The notes beneath the pieces are model-generated. The model saw only the letters and a list, made by a program, of their open reading frames with translations. It did no database searches and had not been told where the DNA came from. Shown piece after piece: positions 45,549 through 59,000 of a DNA stretch of 64,000 nt. The position numbers were made by a program, and so were the translations under genes. Position 1 is the stretch's first letter; every line of letters begins with the position of its first letter. Source of the DNA: Caprimulgus europaeus (lineage: Eukaryota; Chordata; Aves; Caprimulgiformes; Caprimulgidae). The stretch is from the NCBI GenBank assembly GCA_907165065.1, contig OU015551.1, forward strand, positions 124,001 to 188,000, read 5' to 3'.

Positions 45549-47529
45549 GTAGGGCGGGCGGCGGGGCCGCGGCCCGGGGCCGGTTGTCACGGCGGCGTGG
45601 GGCGGGCTGCAGCCGGTCTTTGCCTCTTCTCCCGAAGGCGCGGGCCTGGGCTGGGCTGGCGGAGGAGCCGGGCGGGGCGGGCCCAGCTCGGCTGCGGGGC
45701 CGCGGCAGCCGCTGTCCGGCGCGGCTGGGAGCCTGGCTGGGATTTCCGCCCCTCCGCGGGCACTGCCGGCGCATCCTGCCCCGAGCTCGAGTCCCGAGTG
45801 GCAGTGGCCTCCGGCCTTTGGGCCCGCTCGGTGTCCGGCGCTGAAGGTGGCTGTAGCGGAGGGGCCGGGCCTCGCTGCCCGCAATGACCGCGCTGCCCGG
45901 GAATGCCTTCCCCCGCTTTTGTATGGTGCTTTGTCAGGGCTGACAGGGTAAGATTCGCTCTCTGCCCGATAACCGGGAGCCGCCGCGCTGAGGCCGCCTC
46001 TCCGGGAGGGCTGCGAGCGGGGTCGGGCAGGTTTGGCCTTGAGTACCGCGGCAGCTCCCTCGAGGAGCCGCTGGGCCTTAACGCCGCCGTGCACCGGGCG
46101 CGTTTGTTAACGGACGTCGGCCATCTGGATCCCCGGGGCTGTGTAGTCTGGGTCTGTCTAAAGCGGTGGAAAGCTCTTGCCGTGTCCCCTTTCTTCAGTT
46201 AGTGTACCCCGACCCGCTTCGGAAAGGCGTGAGGAGAGACAGAGCCCAGCTCGGCTGCCTCTGCACCAGTTCGTGGTTCCTTGATCAAATTGATAACATG
46301 GACGGTAGCTGAGATTTCTGTGGCGTGGCCTCTAGCACTAAAGAGAGCTACCAAGCAACAACAGAAACTTTTATCACTTGTTTTTGTGCAGCACGAGGTG
46401 GTGATGTCCTAGTGCCCATCTGACGGCTTGCGAGGGTCTGAGGAAGCTAAAGATCAGTGTGTCTTTTGGTGGGGTCTTTTTAAAATTTGTTGTTGATGGG
46501 AATAGGACTCACATTCAGCAAGTGATGAGCTTCAGATCTTAAAAGTCCAAACTGAGCATCCTCCACTCGTGGTGAGAAAGGAGGTGTTCTGGAGCAGTCA
46601 TTAAAGCACAGTGAGGTCTGTTAGGTCATGCTAGAGTCATCTGTCGAAGGTGCCATAGGCTTTGTTGCATGGTTGATTATTTCCTTGATTTGTAGCTCTC
46701 TTGAATGCAGAGTGCTCATTTTCTTGTGAAGTGCTGATTCTTGCTGAGTTAGTGTGTTTAATAATGCTAGCCTAGTATTTTGTGCTGAAGGTTCTTCACA
46801 GGGCAACTCCCCTGCTGACAACAACATCTCATATTAAAGACTGATTTTTATTTTTTCTTATTATATTTAATATAGAAGCAGAATTTTCATGGGCTGTTGA
46901 CTGAAGCTGCTGTGTTTTCTAAATTCTGTTACTTTCTTTGTGGGTTCATTGCACCCTTGTGGGTGATTGCACCTTCAGGAGTTTAAATGTAGTTTAAACG
47001 AAGCAGACTTTGGAATCACCTGAGTTTTTCAATAAAGCTCCATGGACAAGGCTCCTGGTGAATTTTATATCTTGGCTTTTAGTGCACTGACTTCTGATAA
47101 GGCTTCTGATAAAGCAGACCTTTTATCTAGAGCTGATGCTCTTAGCTGTTTGTACTCTCTTTTGAGATGTAAGATAATCAGACAACGGTATTCTATGACT
47201 TTTTCTATTTTTTTTTAAGGGAAATCAAATGTTATTACAGTTAGTAGCTTTATGAAAAATTGCCATGCTTGGACAGAGCATATAAGCTACTAAGAAAAAC
47301 AAACAGAAAAAGCCCTGAAGGCTCTGTAGAATATTACAAAATGCATACAGTAGCTTTTCTCTTGTGCTACTCCTCAGTCCTGTTCAGGGCTAGAACACCT
47401 AACATGGAAAAACTCCACTCTTCTAAAGACCACATCTCCCTGAGGTCCAGGTACATCACTCCCTCTATCCCCAGTTCCTTCCTATTAAACATTTGCTTTG
47501 TGGTATGCAGAATAAATAAATGAGTAAAT

Positions 47530-48090
47530 ATCTCCTAGGTAATCTGGGGAGGTTCTCCTCCCCCTGTGCTCTGCCCTGGTGAGGCCACATCTGCAGTGTT
47601 GTGTCCAGTTCTGGGCTCCCCAGTTCAAGAGAGACAGGGATCTTCTGGAGAGAGTCCAGCGGAGGCCACAGAGATGATGAGGGGCCTGGAGCATCTCCTG
47701 TGTGAGGAGAGGCTGAGAGAGCTGGGACTGCTCAGCCTGGAGAAGAGCAGCCTGAGAGGGGATCTGATCATTGTCTGTAAATGAGGGGGCCAAATGGATG
47801 GGGCCGGGCTCTTCTTGGTGGTGCCCAGTGACAGGACAAGGGGCAATGGGCACAAACTGGGACACCAGGAGTTCCACACAAACTGAAGGGGAAGCTTCTT
47901 TCCTGTGAGGGTGCCGGAGCCCTGGGCCAGGCTGCCCAGAGAGGGTGTGGAGTCTCCATCTCTGGAGATGGTCAAACCCACCTGGACACTTTCCTGTGTG
48001 ACCTGGTGTAGGGACCCTGCTCTGGCAGGGGGGTTGGACTGGATGATCTCCTGAGGTCCCTTCCAACCCCACCAGTCTGTGATTCTGTGA
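47530..48090 (+). mobile_element. CR1 LINE 3' end (about 560 bp)
   Basis: Contains the typical CR1 3' words GTGTCCAGTTCTGGGCTCCC, GAGAGGCTGAGAGAGCTGGG, CTCAGCCTGGAGAAGAG and GGTTGGACTGGATGATCTCC, ending TCTGTGATTCTGTGATC. Sense orientation relative to FZR1, 5'-truncated. Well preserved, so relatively young. Confidence 0.95.
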
Positions 48091-51000
48091 TCACTGAAAT
48101 GAGTGCCATCATATGCTGGTTGATGAGCAGCCAAAAGCAGAACTTACATTTATCCCATCTGTCCAGTGACTCGTCAAAAATGTGTGTATATGTGAGGAAA
48201 ACTGCCACAGAAGTGCTGCTGCTGCAGCCTCCTCCTGCTTCCTCAGCTGGCTGCCTCCAGCAGCTCCGCTCTCATGTCCAGGGGGAGATTTGCTGTGGGG
48301 TCAGACAGAGAGAGCTGCCTGGTGCTCTGATCGCTGCCTCCTGAGGTGGGAGGGGTCGCAGCATCCAGCTGTGTCAGCCTGGCACAGATTATGCCATGGG
48401 CTGAGGTGAAATCTCCAAGCAGAACGTGGTGAGGGTAACGCGTCTCCTCTCTCTGTCAAGTGGTTTCTGAAGGAAATTGTGCCCAGCTCTTTCCCAGCGT
48501 GTGTGTTACCCTCCAGCCCCTGCAGCAAGCGGTGGTGTTCTGTGAGCGCAGAGCCCCAGCGGGAGCGGCGGCGGAGGGGAGCGGCGGCGCTTGTTCAACG
48601 TCTGTTATCCTCAGGCGTGAGGTGCCAGAGCTGAGCCCGAGCTCGGCCCTCAGAGCTGTCACTGAGCCCCTGTGACAGCCGAGGGGAGGTGTTCAGATGC
48701 TGTTTGACCCACGAACCTTTGCTAATTACTGCATCTCTAAAACTGGACAGTGGGGTTTTTGCTGCCTCTTATTTATTTTGTTTTCATAATAGATGAAGCT
48801 CTTATGAGACTTTCTGTTAATTAGATGCAGAGATTGCCTCTTGACCCCCAGGGAAGAGGTGACACAGAGGTGGCCCCTCACTGAGCATGCATTGTGTTTG
48901 AACGCTCTGTGTTTCCAGGAGTGTGGCTCCTGCACTGCTGAAGACTTTGTACTTTATTTTGGATTCCCTGAGAGCAAGTGTGGCCCTCTTATTTATAGAG
49001 CAGCATGGTGAAAAAATGAAATAATCACTACCTGCAGGCGATAAAAAGGGTTTTAATGGTCATGATTTTCTGAGAAATCCTCTGCTGGGTACGTGGCTGT
49101 CATGTCTGCTTGGGTCAACCCTGCGCTTCTAACAGACTGCTGTACACTGCAGAGAGATGTGTGTGGAATTAAAACATCATCTGTGAAGGTAAAGTAACAA
49201 ACCTCCAGTTTTCTAACTTATTAAAAGCTGTCTGAAGCAAACTTGGAACCCCCTGTGCTAGGGAGGGGGATGCTGGCTCTGGCAGTCTGATCTCTGTAAC
49301 AGATCGGCACGCTTGAGTCCTGAGCTGACGGTTGAAAATACACTTGTCTTTTTGAGTACAGCATGGCAGACTTCACTCTGGCTTCCCTTCTTTTCTTCCA
49401 GTTGTGGAGAGAAGGGGAATTTAGGAAAAACTTGTATGCTGAAAGTGTTTTTAATATCTGAGCATGTAAAAGAGGCAGCAATGGCAATATTCTTGGTAGA
49501 CTTCCTGGAGTCTTCTCCTCAGATGAGGAGCTGCATCTAAGAACAACTTTTGTGTGTGAAAATACTGGTGAAAAACTTTTGGGTTTGTAATGGTGTCCTG
49601 AGAAGATTTATTAATGGAGAGAGGTGTTTATTTTTAATAAAAACTTTTCCAAAGACAGTGATGTTGCTGTTTCCTGAAGGTGTTACAGCCCTGAGTTTCC
49701 GCTGGCGTGTGAAAGTCCGTGCCATGTCCAGAGCTCTTTGTCATGAATATTTCAGCCTTGACTCACAGGGGTTCCCTGCAGCATTCTGGGACCTGAGTGT
49801 CCTAAATTAGCACTGTTGCTCTGTGGTTTGCTGGTCAGAGTTCCTCTGTCATCTTGGTAGGACAGTACATTGCTTTGGAAAGGGAGACACAAAGCCTTAA
49901 ATGAGATCCAGGAGGTGACTTGGGGGCTGTGGGAAGCCTTGTGGCTGGTTTGTGAGCGCAGGTGGAGGTGCAGCGCGTTACAGAACGTCAAACATTTGTC
50001 ACCTCCAGTCTGAGTTACAAGTGGGGCCCTTGCCTGTGAGGAAGGGGTGATGTTTTCTGACGTGGGAGGTGGAAGGAGGCACAGGTAGCTCCATACCACT
50101 TGTCTTAGTGTGGAATTGCAGCATCTCAAGCTTCTATGCTACTGTTACGACCTGGGACACTGAGCGCAGGGAGCAGGTTAAAGCCGTGTATTGGCTGTGC
50201 CTTTGAGCTGCTTTGCCTTTCAAATAAAACTTGAATTCAGTTTGTGCCTGTTACTGGTCACCTAAAAGTTTTTATTTTTGGAACAGGGGCGTTCTAGAGC
50301 TGATGGTAGCAAGTCTATAAAGGAGTTTGTGAGCTCCCTGGGGTGCAGGTGCTCGTTTGCAGGATGCTTTGGAAAGGCAGAAGTAACATGGATTTTTACA
50401 AGACCTTCAGTGAAGAGCAGTCATCTACATATGACTCTGAAATACACTGATGTGTGTGATGGTTCTTGCTGTAATACAGTGTCTTGGCTTATTGGTAGAG
50501 TATCAAACCTCTCTGCAGTCCTCAAGAGTGAGGTGTGAGAGTGGAGGTTCTGTCTGTCACCATAATGCTGAAGTAATTTTTCCTTGCTGGTAGCGTGGTG
50601 TCTGCAGTATCTGTGAACAATCTTCTTTGACAAGTGCCAAAGCGACAGAGTTTATGTTTTGTTTTGTAATAAAACTTTCCCTGCTCCCATTGTGTAGGGG
50701 TTTCTTTAGTAAATGGTTAATTTTATAAATGCTTTTCACACTAATACCTTAATAAATCGCTGGATAAGAAGTTGCATACTTGTAGCTTTAAAAAGGTAAA
50801 GATCAGTAAAACTTCTACAAGAGTCTCGCTTTTTTGACTACTGCTGTTTTTGCAAGGAGAATGGTTACTTGAAAGGATTGGTTGTTTGGCATAATATGTA
50901 AACTCTGTTCCTCTGGTTAAATGTGAACAAGCTTCAAATTGGCCAAGCACAGAGTGTTCTGCTCCTTGTTGATGTCTGCTTTAGTGTTCTGGACTATTAC

Positions 51001-52574
51001 ACAGCAAAATACTATATTTTAGTTTTGGTTTGTGTTTTTTTTTTTTTTTGTCTCCTTACAGCTTGCTCAAAAGTCTGGGAAATAGAAGAATACGTGGTTG
51101 GACTCTTACAACACTCCAGGCTGAGGTGGAGGTGCTGCTTACTAAGCCAGCAGAAAAGGTCTGCCCTTTGGGGTTGAGTTTAGATTTTTTTGGTCACCTC
51201 AGTGAGCCAAAATGGCACAGGACATGGTCGAGCAAGGGCCGGAGCAGGCACAGGGAGGAGCTGGGATAGATGGACTGAGGTTCTGCTGCCAGCCAAGGTC
51301 TTTAACTTGTTGATTTGCAAGTGTTGCCCTGTAATGGGTTTCAGATATAGAAGATGAAAACTTTGGGTTTGGGGAGGCAGGACATCTGGGTTTGATTTCA
51401 AATCCTGCTGCTCATGACTTAGAGGACTAAGTACTTATTTACTCCATCCTTTTCTCCTTGGTGAATTATGAGCTTCTTCCTGATATTCAGCACCTGAATA
51501 ATCACTCAATTTTACCTCTAAGCCTGTGCCATTAAATACAGGCCCAAAAGGAAGGTAGCAGCTCTAGGTCTGGGCTCTGGCTAACTCCACATTTGTCTGT
51601 GGGAAGCGGCCTCTGCCTTCCAGCAGTTGTAAGCAGTTCCAGTTTCAGTTCTAACAATGCCTTGGGGAAAGGGAAGGAGCTCGGCTGCGGTCCAGAGCTT
51701 GGGTATGTTACCTCGCTTTCAAGGTGATTTCATAGAATATTGTAATGCTTAAATCACACCTCCCTGGGTCACAGCATGTGCTGCTGAACCCCTCTTAGCT
51801 TGGTATCTTTCTCCAGTTTTTAATGGTAAAACCTGAGCAGGTTATCTGTTCTTGGAGGTAAACCTTTTGACAGCAAACCTTACCCCCTGGCACAGGAAGC
51901 TGAAGGCAGTTGGTGGCAGGCCCTGCACGAGGCTGTGTATAGCCTGTCCCTGGACAAATTTCTTCCACTGCAGCTGCCTCCTGGACTTTGCCACGAGTTT
52001 GTATCTTGAGGCAACTCCATTTGTGCAGCCGGGACTCCAGCCAGATGCCATAAATATTTATACAATAACAGCAAATGCGAATCCTTTCTGTTCTGCACAG
52101 CTTCCAGACACATGTGTATTGTGGGGATTTTTCTGTGGTGTGTGTTAGTTTCCACCTTTCCCTTTGGAGATGTTTATCTTGAGTTGAAAGACCAACTTGT
52201 CGCGTCTCTTCTGGTGTTGGTGTTTCTGTGTCAGCGTGAGCTGCGGACGCAGTGTGATGTGCGTGTGAGTTGGGGAGGTTGGGCACTCACAGCGCTGCTC
52301 TGTGCCCTTCAGAGCAGGGCTGTGACTACAAATCCTCACAGAAGTGTCACTCGTTTTTTCTGTTGATGCATGTTGTGATTTAGTCAGCCAAATGCAGGCT
52401 GTGAAGCAGCCCTATCCTAAAACGTGTGCTTGAGAGATGCTCAGCGTTCCTTAGAGACTGTGTAGTCACAGGCGAGCGAGCTCTGTGCTGGCCAAGAGGA
52501 ATGTCTGGTCCAGCGTGGGCATCAGAGATGGAATGTTAACCCAGGAGCTACCTAGTCCATAGATGCCTCTGTGT

Positions 52575-52700
52575 TTGTAGAATCATCGAGTGCTGTGAGC
52601 TGGAAGGGACCCACCAGGATCATCCATTCCACCTCCTGTCCCTGCACAGGACAATCCCAACACTCAGACCACTGTGCCACTGCAGTTCACCTGAACAGGC
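52575..52700 (-). mobile_element. CR1 LINE fragment (reverse)
   Basis: Starts AGAATCATCGAGTGCTGTGA, then GCTGGAAGGGACCCACC and CCACCTCCTGTCCCTGCACA, the reverse complement of a CR1 3' end. Short and diverged. Confidence 0.85.
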
Positions 52701-53060
52701 TGGTTTTGAGTGTTGCAGTCTCTGCTCTGGTTGTTGTGGTTGCCTCCCGAGGTCCTGCCGGACACAAAGTGCTGGTTGCCTGCTCCTCTGACTCGGCCAC
52801 CAGGAGCAATAACACAGAAAATCACTTCCATGAGCAGCCTGGGGCTGTATCACACGTTTGATACCAGTGCTCAGGGTAGGAGAATTAGTCTCAAGTTTAA
52901 AGAACAGTCTTGGAAGATTCTGAAGAGGTTTCTGTATGGACAGGTGTGATATTGTGGTGTTTTTCTTCCCCTCTCTGTTACAGCAGACTAATTGTTGATT
53001 GGACTTCAGGAACATAAACTCCTGAGCCTGCTGAACTCCCCAGCCCCTCTGCTTTCCACC

Positions 53061-56000
53061 ATGGACCAGGATTATGAGAGACGTCTCCTACGCCAAATCA
53101 ACATCCAGAATGAAAACACAATGCCTTGCGTGAGTACAGATGGATTCTGCTCAATGGCCTTAGTCTGGCTAAGAAGTTGTTGTCTGTCTTGCCTGTAACT
53201 GTTTTCAGCTGAGCTTTTGAAAGGTACGAGGCCTCTTTGAAGCAAAACTTAGTCTTCTGTTAGGCTGTGAGCAGATGTGAGTTCCTGACTGTTCTAGGAA
53301 TAACCAAATAACTTGACTTCAACACAGCTGTTGAATATATAAACTGAGTTCAGGTGTGAAAAAGGAGTTAAGGTATTTTTATGTAGCTCAGTAATGTGTT
53401 TTTACTAAATAATCTCAGTAAGTACAAGTGGAATGTAAAAAGTTGGGGACTAACAAACAAACAAACCAACTGTAGGGCTTGACAAGATAAAGCACATCCA
53501 GCAGAGGCCACCAAGACGGTCCAGGGACTGGAGCAGGAAGATGCTGAGACCTGTGTTGCTCAGCCTGGAGAAGATGAGGAGGGGTGAAATTGTTGCTTTC
53601 AGCTACCTACTAGGTGGTTATGGAGAAAATGGAGTCAGACCCTCTTCAGAGTTACATGGTGTAGGGATTAGAGGCAATGGATGCAAGCTGCAACAGGGAG
53701 AATTCCAGTTAGATATTAGGAGAAAATGTTCACAGTGAGGGTGTCCAAACAGTGCAACAGGGAGCTTGTGGGGCCAGTGTCATTGGAGATGCTGAAAACT
53801 CAACTGGATGAGGCTGTGACCAGTGTAACTTTGAAATGAACCCTGTTCTGAGCTGAGGTCCTTTCCAGCATAAATTGTTTTATGAAAAAGAGTATGACTG
53901 CAGTTGAGGAACATGCTGCTCACCCTGCAAGCAGTCTGCCCCACTCCAGCCTTCCATGTGTTTGCTTTGACGCTGTCAGCTTGAGGAGCAGCGAGAAAGA
54001 GGCTGTTTGGTTCCTTCTTTTGATAGAAGTTCCCGTGACAGCTTGACTCTGACATGCTTACTAGTTCTGCTAAGGGAATACACTAATGCTTGGCTCTTCT
54101 ACTTAGGCATGTTCAGCTTTGACAAGACTTCATTGGTGTTTTTCAGACCCCTGCTGTGATCAACACTTGTTCTTTTGTGTGTCTTTTATTCTTTAATTCA
54201 GGTAGCAGAGATGAGAAGAACCCTGACACCTTCCAATTCTCCAATGTCTTCTCCTAGTAAGCATGGTGACAGATTCATTCCCTCAAGAGCTGGGGCCAAC
54301 TGGAGCATCAACTTCCACAGAATAAATGTAAGTTTTGCTCCCCTCTCCTACAGCTCAGCCTTGCAACTGAGGAAATGGTGCATTTTGTTTTGGCTGGCAT
54401 AATTGCTCTGCTTATCTTTTGCACTATGGTGTTTGCTGCCTCAGAAGAGTTCCTCTGAAAGCATGTCTTCAAACAGGCTGCCCTGTGGTCCAGGAGACTT
54501 CTTCATTTGTAGTTTTACAAATACCATGAGGCTTCTGCATGGTGATAGCATGTTTCTCCCTTTCAGGAAAATGAAAAATCACCAAGTCAAAACAGAAAAG
54601 CAAAAGATGCTACCTCGGACAATGGCAAAGGTGAGCACACCTTTCTAACACCTGTGCCATGCCTCTAGCTTTTATTTCAAACAGTTGGGGAGTTTGGGAA
54701 TCACTGGAACACCAAAACTGTCACGGTTACTTGAAGACTCCTGCTCGTGTTTTAGGAAATGCCCACGTGACGAGAGTGAATACCAGGACACCTCAATAGG
54801 CTTCTGATGAGTGTCTGTGAAATGAGAGGCTGTTTGTATCCCTTGATCTATTGTGCCATGGAAGCACCTTCCTGATGGAGTGGAAGGAGGAGAAGCTTGC
54901 TGCTTATCTCGATTCCAAACTGGGGCCCCAGGCTTGCTAAGAGGCCCTGTGCATGTACGAGTCAGGCAGACGTGATCCTGCCACTCCCTCAAGAGTGCTT
55001 TGCTGCTTCCAAGTACTCTGCCTAAGTGCTCGTTTGGGTTCACAGATGGCCTTGCTTACTCTGCCTTGCTGAAGAATGAACTCTTAGGAGCAGGGATTGA
55101 GAAAGTGCAAGACCCACAGACAGAAGACAGGAGGCTGCAGCCGTCCACCCCAGAGAAGAAGTCTCTCTTCACTGTAAGTTGGTTACTTTGCATTAAAACC
55201 AGTGGAGGTTGCACGTGTGCATCACAGGAACAAAGCACACAGTTCTGCCAAGTGGCTGGTGCAAGTGACTTGGTGTTGTGGCTTGACTTAAATAAGCTGT
55301 TGATAACAAAATGTGTGGCCTGTAAAGAGAACTGAAGTATCTGCAGCAAGCTGTGTACTTCCTATTTTTGCACTGACAGGGAAGCTCAGTTGGAACCAGG
55401 CTCTGTTAGGCAGTGTGGTAAATGACCAAACTGAGCTTTTGGATTTCAGTGAAGATGAGAGGTATTTAAGGGAGGAACTGAAGAGTCTGGAGAAGCTGAC
55501 TGTGGGTGTTGGAGTTAGCTAGGCAGCAGGCACCAGTGTGTGTTGCACGTGCTAGATCTTGGGCATGCTGGAGTTCTTACCAGATGTGTTTTCTTTGTGC
55601 AGTATTCGCTCAGCACAAAACGCTCTAGTCCAGATGATGGCAACGAGGTCTCACCATATTCCCTGTCTCCTGTCAGCAACAAAAGGTAATACTGATTCTC
55701 TGCAGGCTGTGGGAAGGGAAGGGTTGGGACAGAGAATTCGGGGATGTTCTCTAGGTCTTCTTTCCAAGGCATCCAAAATTGCTATGTGAATTGGTTTTGG
55801 AAATCTGGGGAGGTAATAAGTAGGGAAAGTCAAGTTCTATGAATTTCAGCAGGTGTGCAATCTGCCTGGATGCTTCATGTCTTCCTCCCTGGCTCCCTTG
55901 GAGAAGCAGAACCTAATTCCTTCCAGTCTTACATGCTGGAAAGAATTTTGCAGCCTCTTTGTCTGTGCATTTCTCCAGAAAGGCAAGAATGCTTTAAAGA

Positions 56001-59000
56001 GTGGCTACATCTGTGTGCACCATCTGCTGGATGTGTGAGATCCTGTAGTTGTTTTTACATTTGTTTCTCTAAACAGTCAGAAGTTGCTAAGATCACCTCG
56101 AAAACCAACTCGGAAAATCTCAAAGATTCCTTTCAAAGTGCTGGATGCCCCGGAGCTGCAGGATGACTTCTACCTGAACCTGGTGGACTGGTCCTCTCTT
56201 AACGTCCTCAGCGTTGGCCTTGGGACTTGTGTTTACCTGTGGAGTGCTTGTACTAGTCAGGTAAGTTATCACCGGTGTCTGGAGGGTGAAGTGCTTGTTG
56301 CTGCAGGTCTTTCCCAGCCACAGCATCTTCCAGAGCTGTGGAATGTGCTGTGTGGAGGAGTCAGCGCTTGCAATGCTCCGTCCCAAACTGGATACCAGTT
56401 TGTGAGACAACTCAGTGTGGTGTGACAATAACCAGTGTTTCTTATTCCATTCTGTCCTGCTTTCAAGGTGACCCGGCTGTGTGATCTCTCTGTGGAAGGA
56501 GACTCTGTGACATCTGTGGGCTGGTCAGAACGGGTCAGTATGACTTTGCCAGCAGTGGCAGCTCAGACACGTGCAGTCTGGGCGCTGTCGTGGCTGTGTG
56601 GCTCTTCCTCACACGTCTCAACTTCTTGGGTTATTTTCATGTATCTCTCCAAACTCCCCATATGCATCACAAATCAAATGTGTTTTCCTCTGCTAAATGA
56701 GAGGGGATAGAGAGCAACCTCTTGTATCTCGAGGTTCTTGAGGCATTTGCTAAGAGGTGTGGGAGGGAGAAAGAGAGTTCAATTCTCCAGCTCTTTACAA
56801 TAAAATGTTACAATCAATATCTTCCAGCTTGGCCCTCTGAGTAGGGAAAAGATGTGAGAACTCTGGATGCTTTCCACCTTCTGGGATTGATCTCGAGTCT
56901 TTTCCTCAGCTTCTAGCTTTTGTTTTGAGTCTGTCTTTTCTTACTGGCTTTACTGATCATGGTGTTCTTTTTGTCTAGGGGAACTTGGTAGCTGTTGGCA
57001 CTCACAAGGGCTTCGTACAGATCTGGGATGCGGCTGCAGGAAAGAAGCTCTCCATGCTAGAGGGGCACACAGCCAGAGTCGGTAAGGAGGTGGGACCACA
57101 GGTTTCACGTTTTGTTTCTTCATGATTGAACTTTTTTCCTTGTAAGTGAAGGATCTGCTTGAAATAGCAGAACTCAAAAAGTACCAGAATTGGTATTTAT
57201 CCCCTGCTATGTCTTGAGCAATCTTTAAAATATTATCATCTAGTAATTGTGGTGTTCTGATCCTGAGCGCAGCGATGTTGCAGCAGGTGTCTCCTCCACG
57301 TCTGAGGCATTTTAGGTTTGGTTACAACATTTTTTCACTGCCACTGGGTTCCGGTTGCAGCCCTGCAGGCAGGCTCCTTACACTGAGATTTCCAGTCCCC
57401 TTCTTCTGCAGAGACTTTCTCTTTTCTCGGAGGCGTTCTGAGTCTGGATGCTGGAGCTAGATTTGGGAAGTCGAGGCACCTTCTGAGTTTTCTTTCTGTG
57501 CTTTACTGCACTGTAAAATGGGATGAGTGATAATTTCAGTAAGTTTATACAGGTTAATCTCTTTGAACACTATTCCAGGACTTCAGACAGTGGATATAGG
57601 GGGAGGTCCTTGCATCCTGGGTTTGTGTTGTTTTTTGGGGTTTTTTTGCGGGTTTTTTTGTTTGTTTGTTTCTTTTTTTTAAACCTGACGACTTCCTACC
57701 CGCTCCCACAGGACTGCCACACCACTCTCATGCTCTGCCTGTGTTACAGGTGCTCTGGCATGGAATGCAGACCAGCTGTCTTCTGGGAGTCGAGACAGGA
57801 TGATCCTTCAGAGAGACATCCGCACCCCCCCGCTGCAGTCTGAGCGACGGCTCCAGGGCCACAGGCAGGAGGTCTGTGGGCTCAAATGGTCTACAGACCA
57901 TCAGCTCCTGGCCTCTGGAGGAAATGATAACAAGGTATAGTACTTCCAAGGAGTCCTGAGGGGCTCAGTGTCTCTAGATCTTCACAAAGAAATGTCAGAC
58001 CCCCTTTCTTTAAGGATATTTGGCCTCTCTGAAAGGGGCTTTTGTTTCAGTTGTTGGATTGTGTCCAAACATAAATCATACTAAGCTTCTACTCAGTCTC
58101 CTCTCTCTAATGAAATTAAAAAGGCAAATTTAATTTTGCTTTTGTATTTGGCTAATTAAATCTATAGCTTGGCTCCAGGATTTGAGTTCAACAAAGCTAC
58201 TGCTAAGCTGCACTTCCTGACTTTGTTTAGGAGTGTGTAGTTTGTTGCAGTAGTGTTTCTGTATGGAGAAGGAAACTGAGTTTAGAGCTATGTAAGTTCT
58301 AATACCTATCACACAGGCTTGTAGCTCACTGAGCACCATATGGAAGAAGCATCTGCTATGGAGAAGCAGTGTTCAGAGCCCTTTGGAGTGGGTTGCTAGG
58401 TAGTGAATTTGCCCGTTGTCTGTCTGACAGCATGGTTGTACTGAGTTCCTCCTGCTCAGAATAAATTCTAATGAGCCTATTTCTAAACGTGTTTGGGAAT
58501 AATTCAGCCATAAAGACAAAGGAAGGGTTTGAGTTCACGTTCAGACACTGCCTTTGGCTTCATAAGCTTAACTGAAGGACTGTGAGCTTCCTCGTGGCCC
58601 AGTGGCAGAGTGGCTCCTCCGTGGAGTGTGTTGGCAGGGTGGGACTGGCTTCAGGGCTGCAGGTGCAGAGTGGAGATGCGTGTGCTCAGGCAGAGCTGTG
58701 GGAAATCATCGTGTTGCCCAACTGCCCTCGTCAGTCCCAGTGCAGCAGCCTGGTTTGTGGGTGTTTTGGGTGCGTGACTGCAGCGCAAGTGTGATCACGT
58801 CTCTCTGCCAGCTCCTTGTCTGGAATCACTCCAGCCTGAGTCCTGTCCAGCAGTACACAGAACACCTTGCAGCAGTGAAAGCCATCGCCTGGTCTCCACA
58901 CCAGCACGGACTCCTGGCGTCCGGCGGCGGCACCGCTGACCGCTGCATCCGCTTCTGGAACACGCTCACCGGGCAGCCTTTGCAGTGCATTGACACTGGG

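Larger units (their letters stand above)
45549..52983 (+). other. FZR1 intron 1
   Basis: A 7.4-kb intron, GC-rich to about 46200 then clearly AT-richer. It holds a CR1 3' end (47530-48090, +), a CR1 fragment (52575-52700, -) and otherwise unique sequence. No coding exon recognised. Confidence 0.7.
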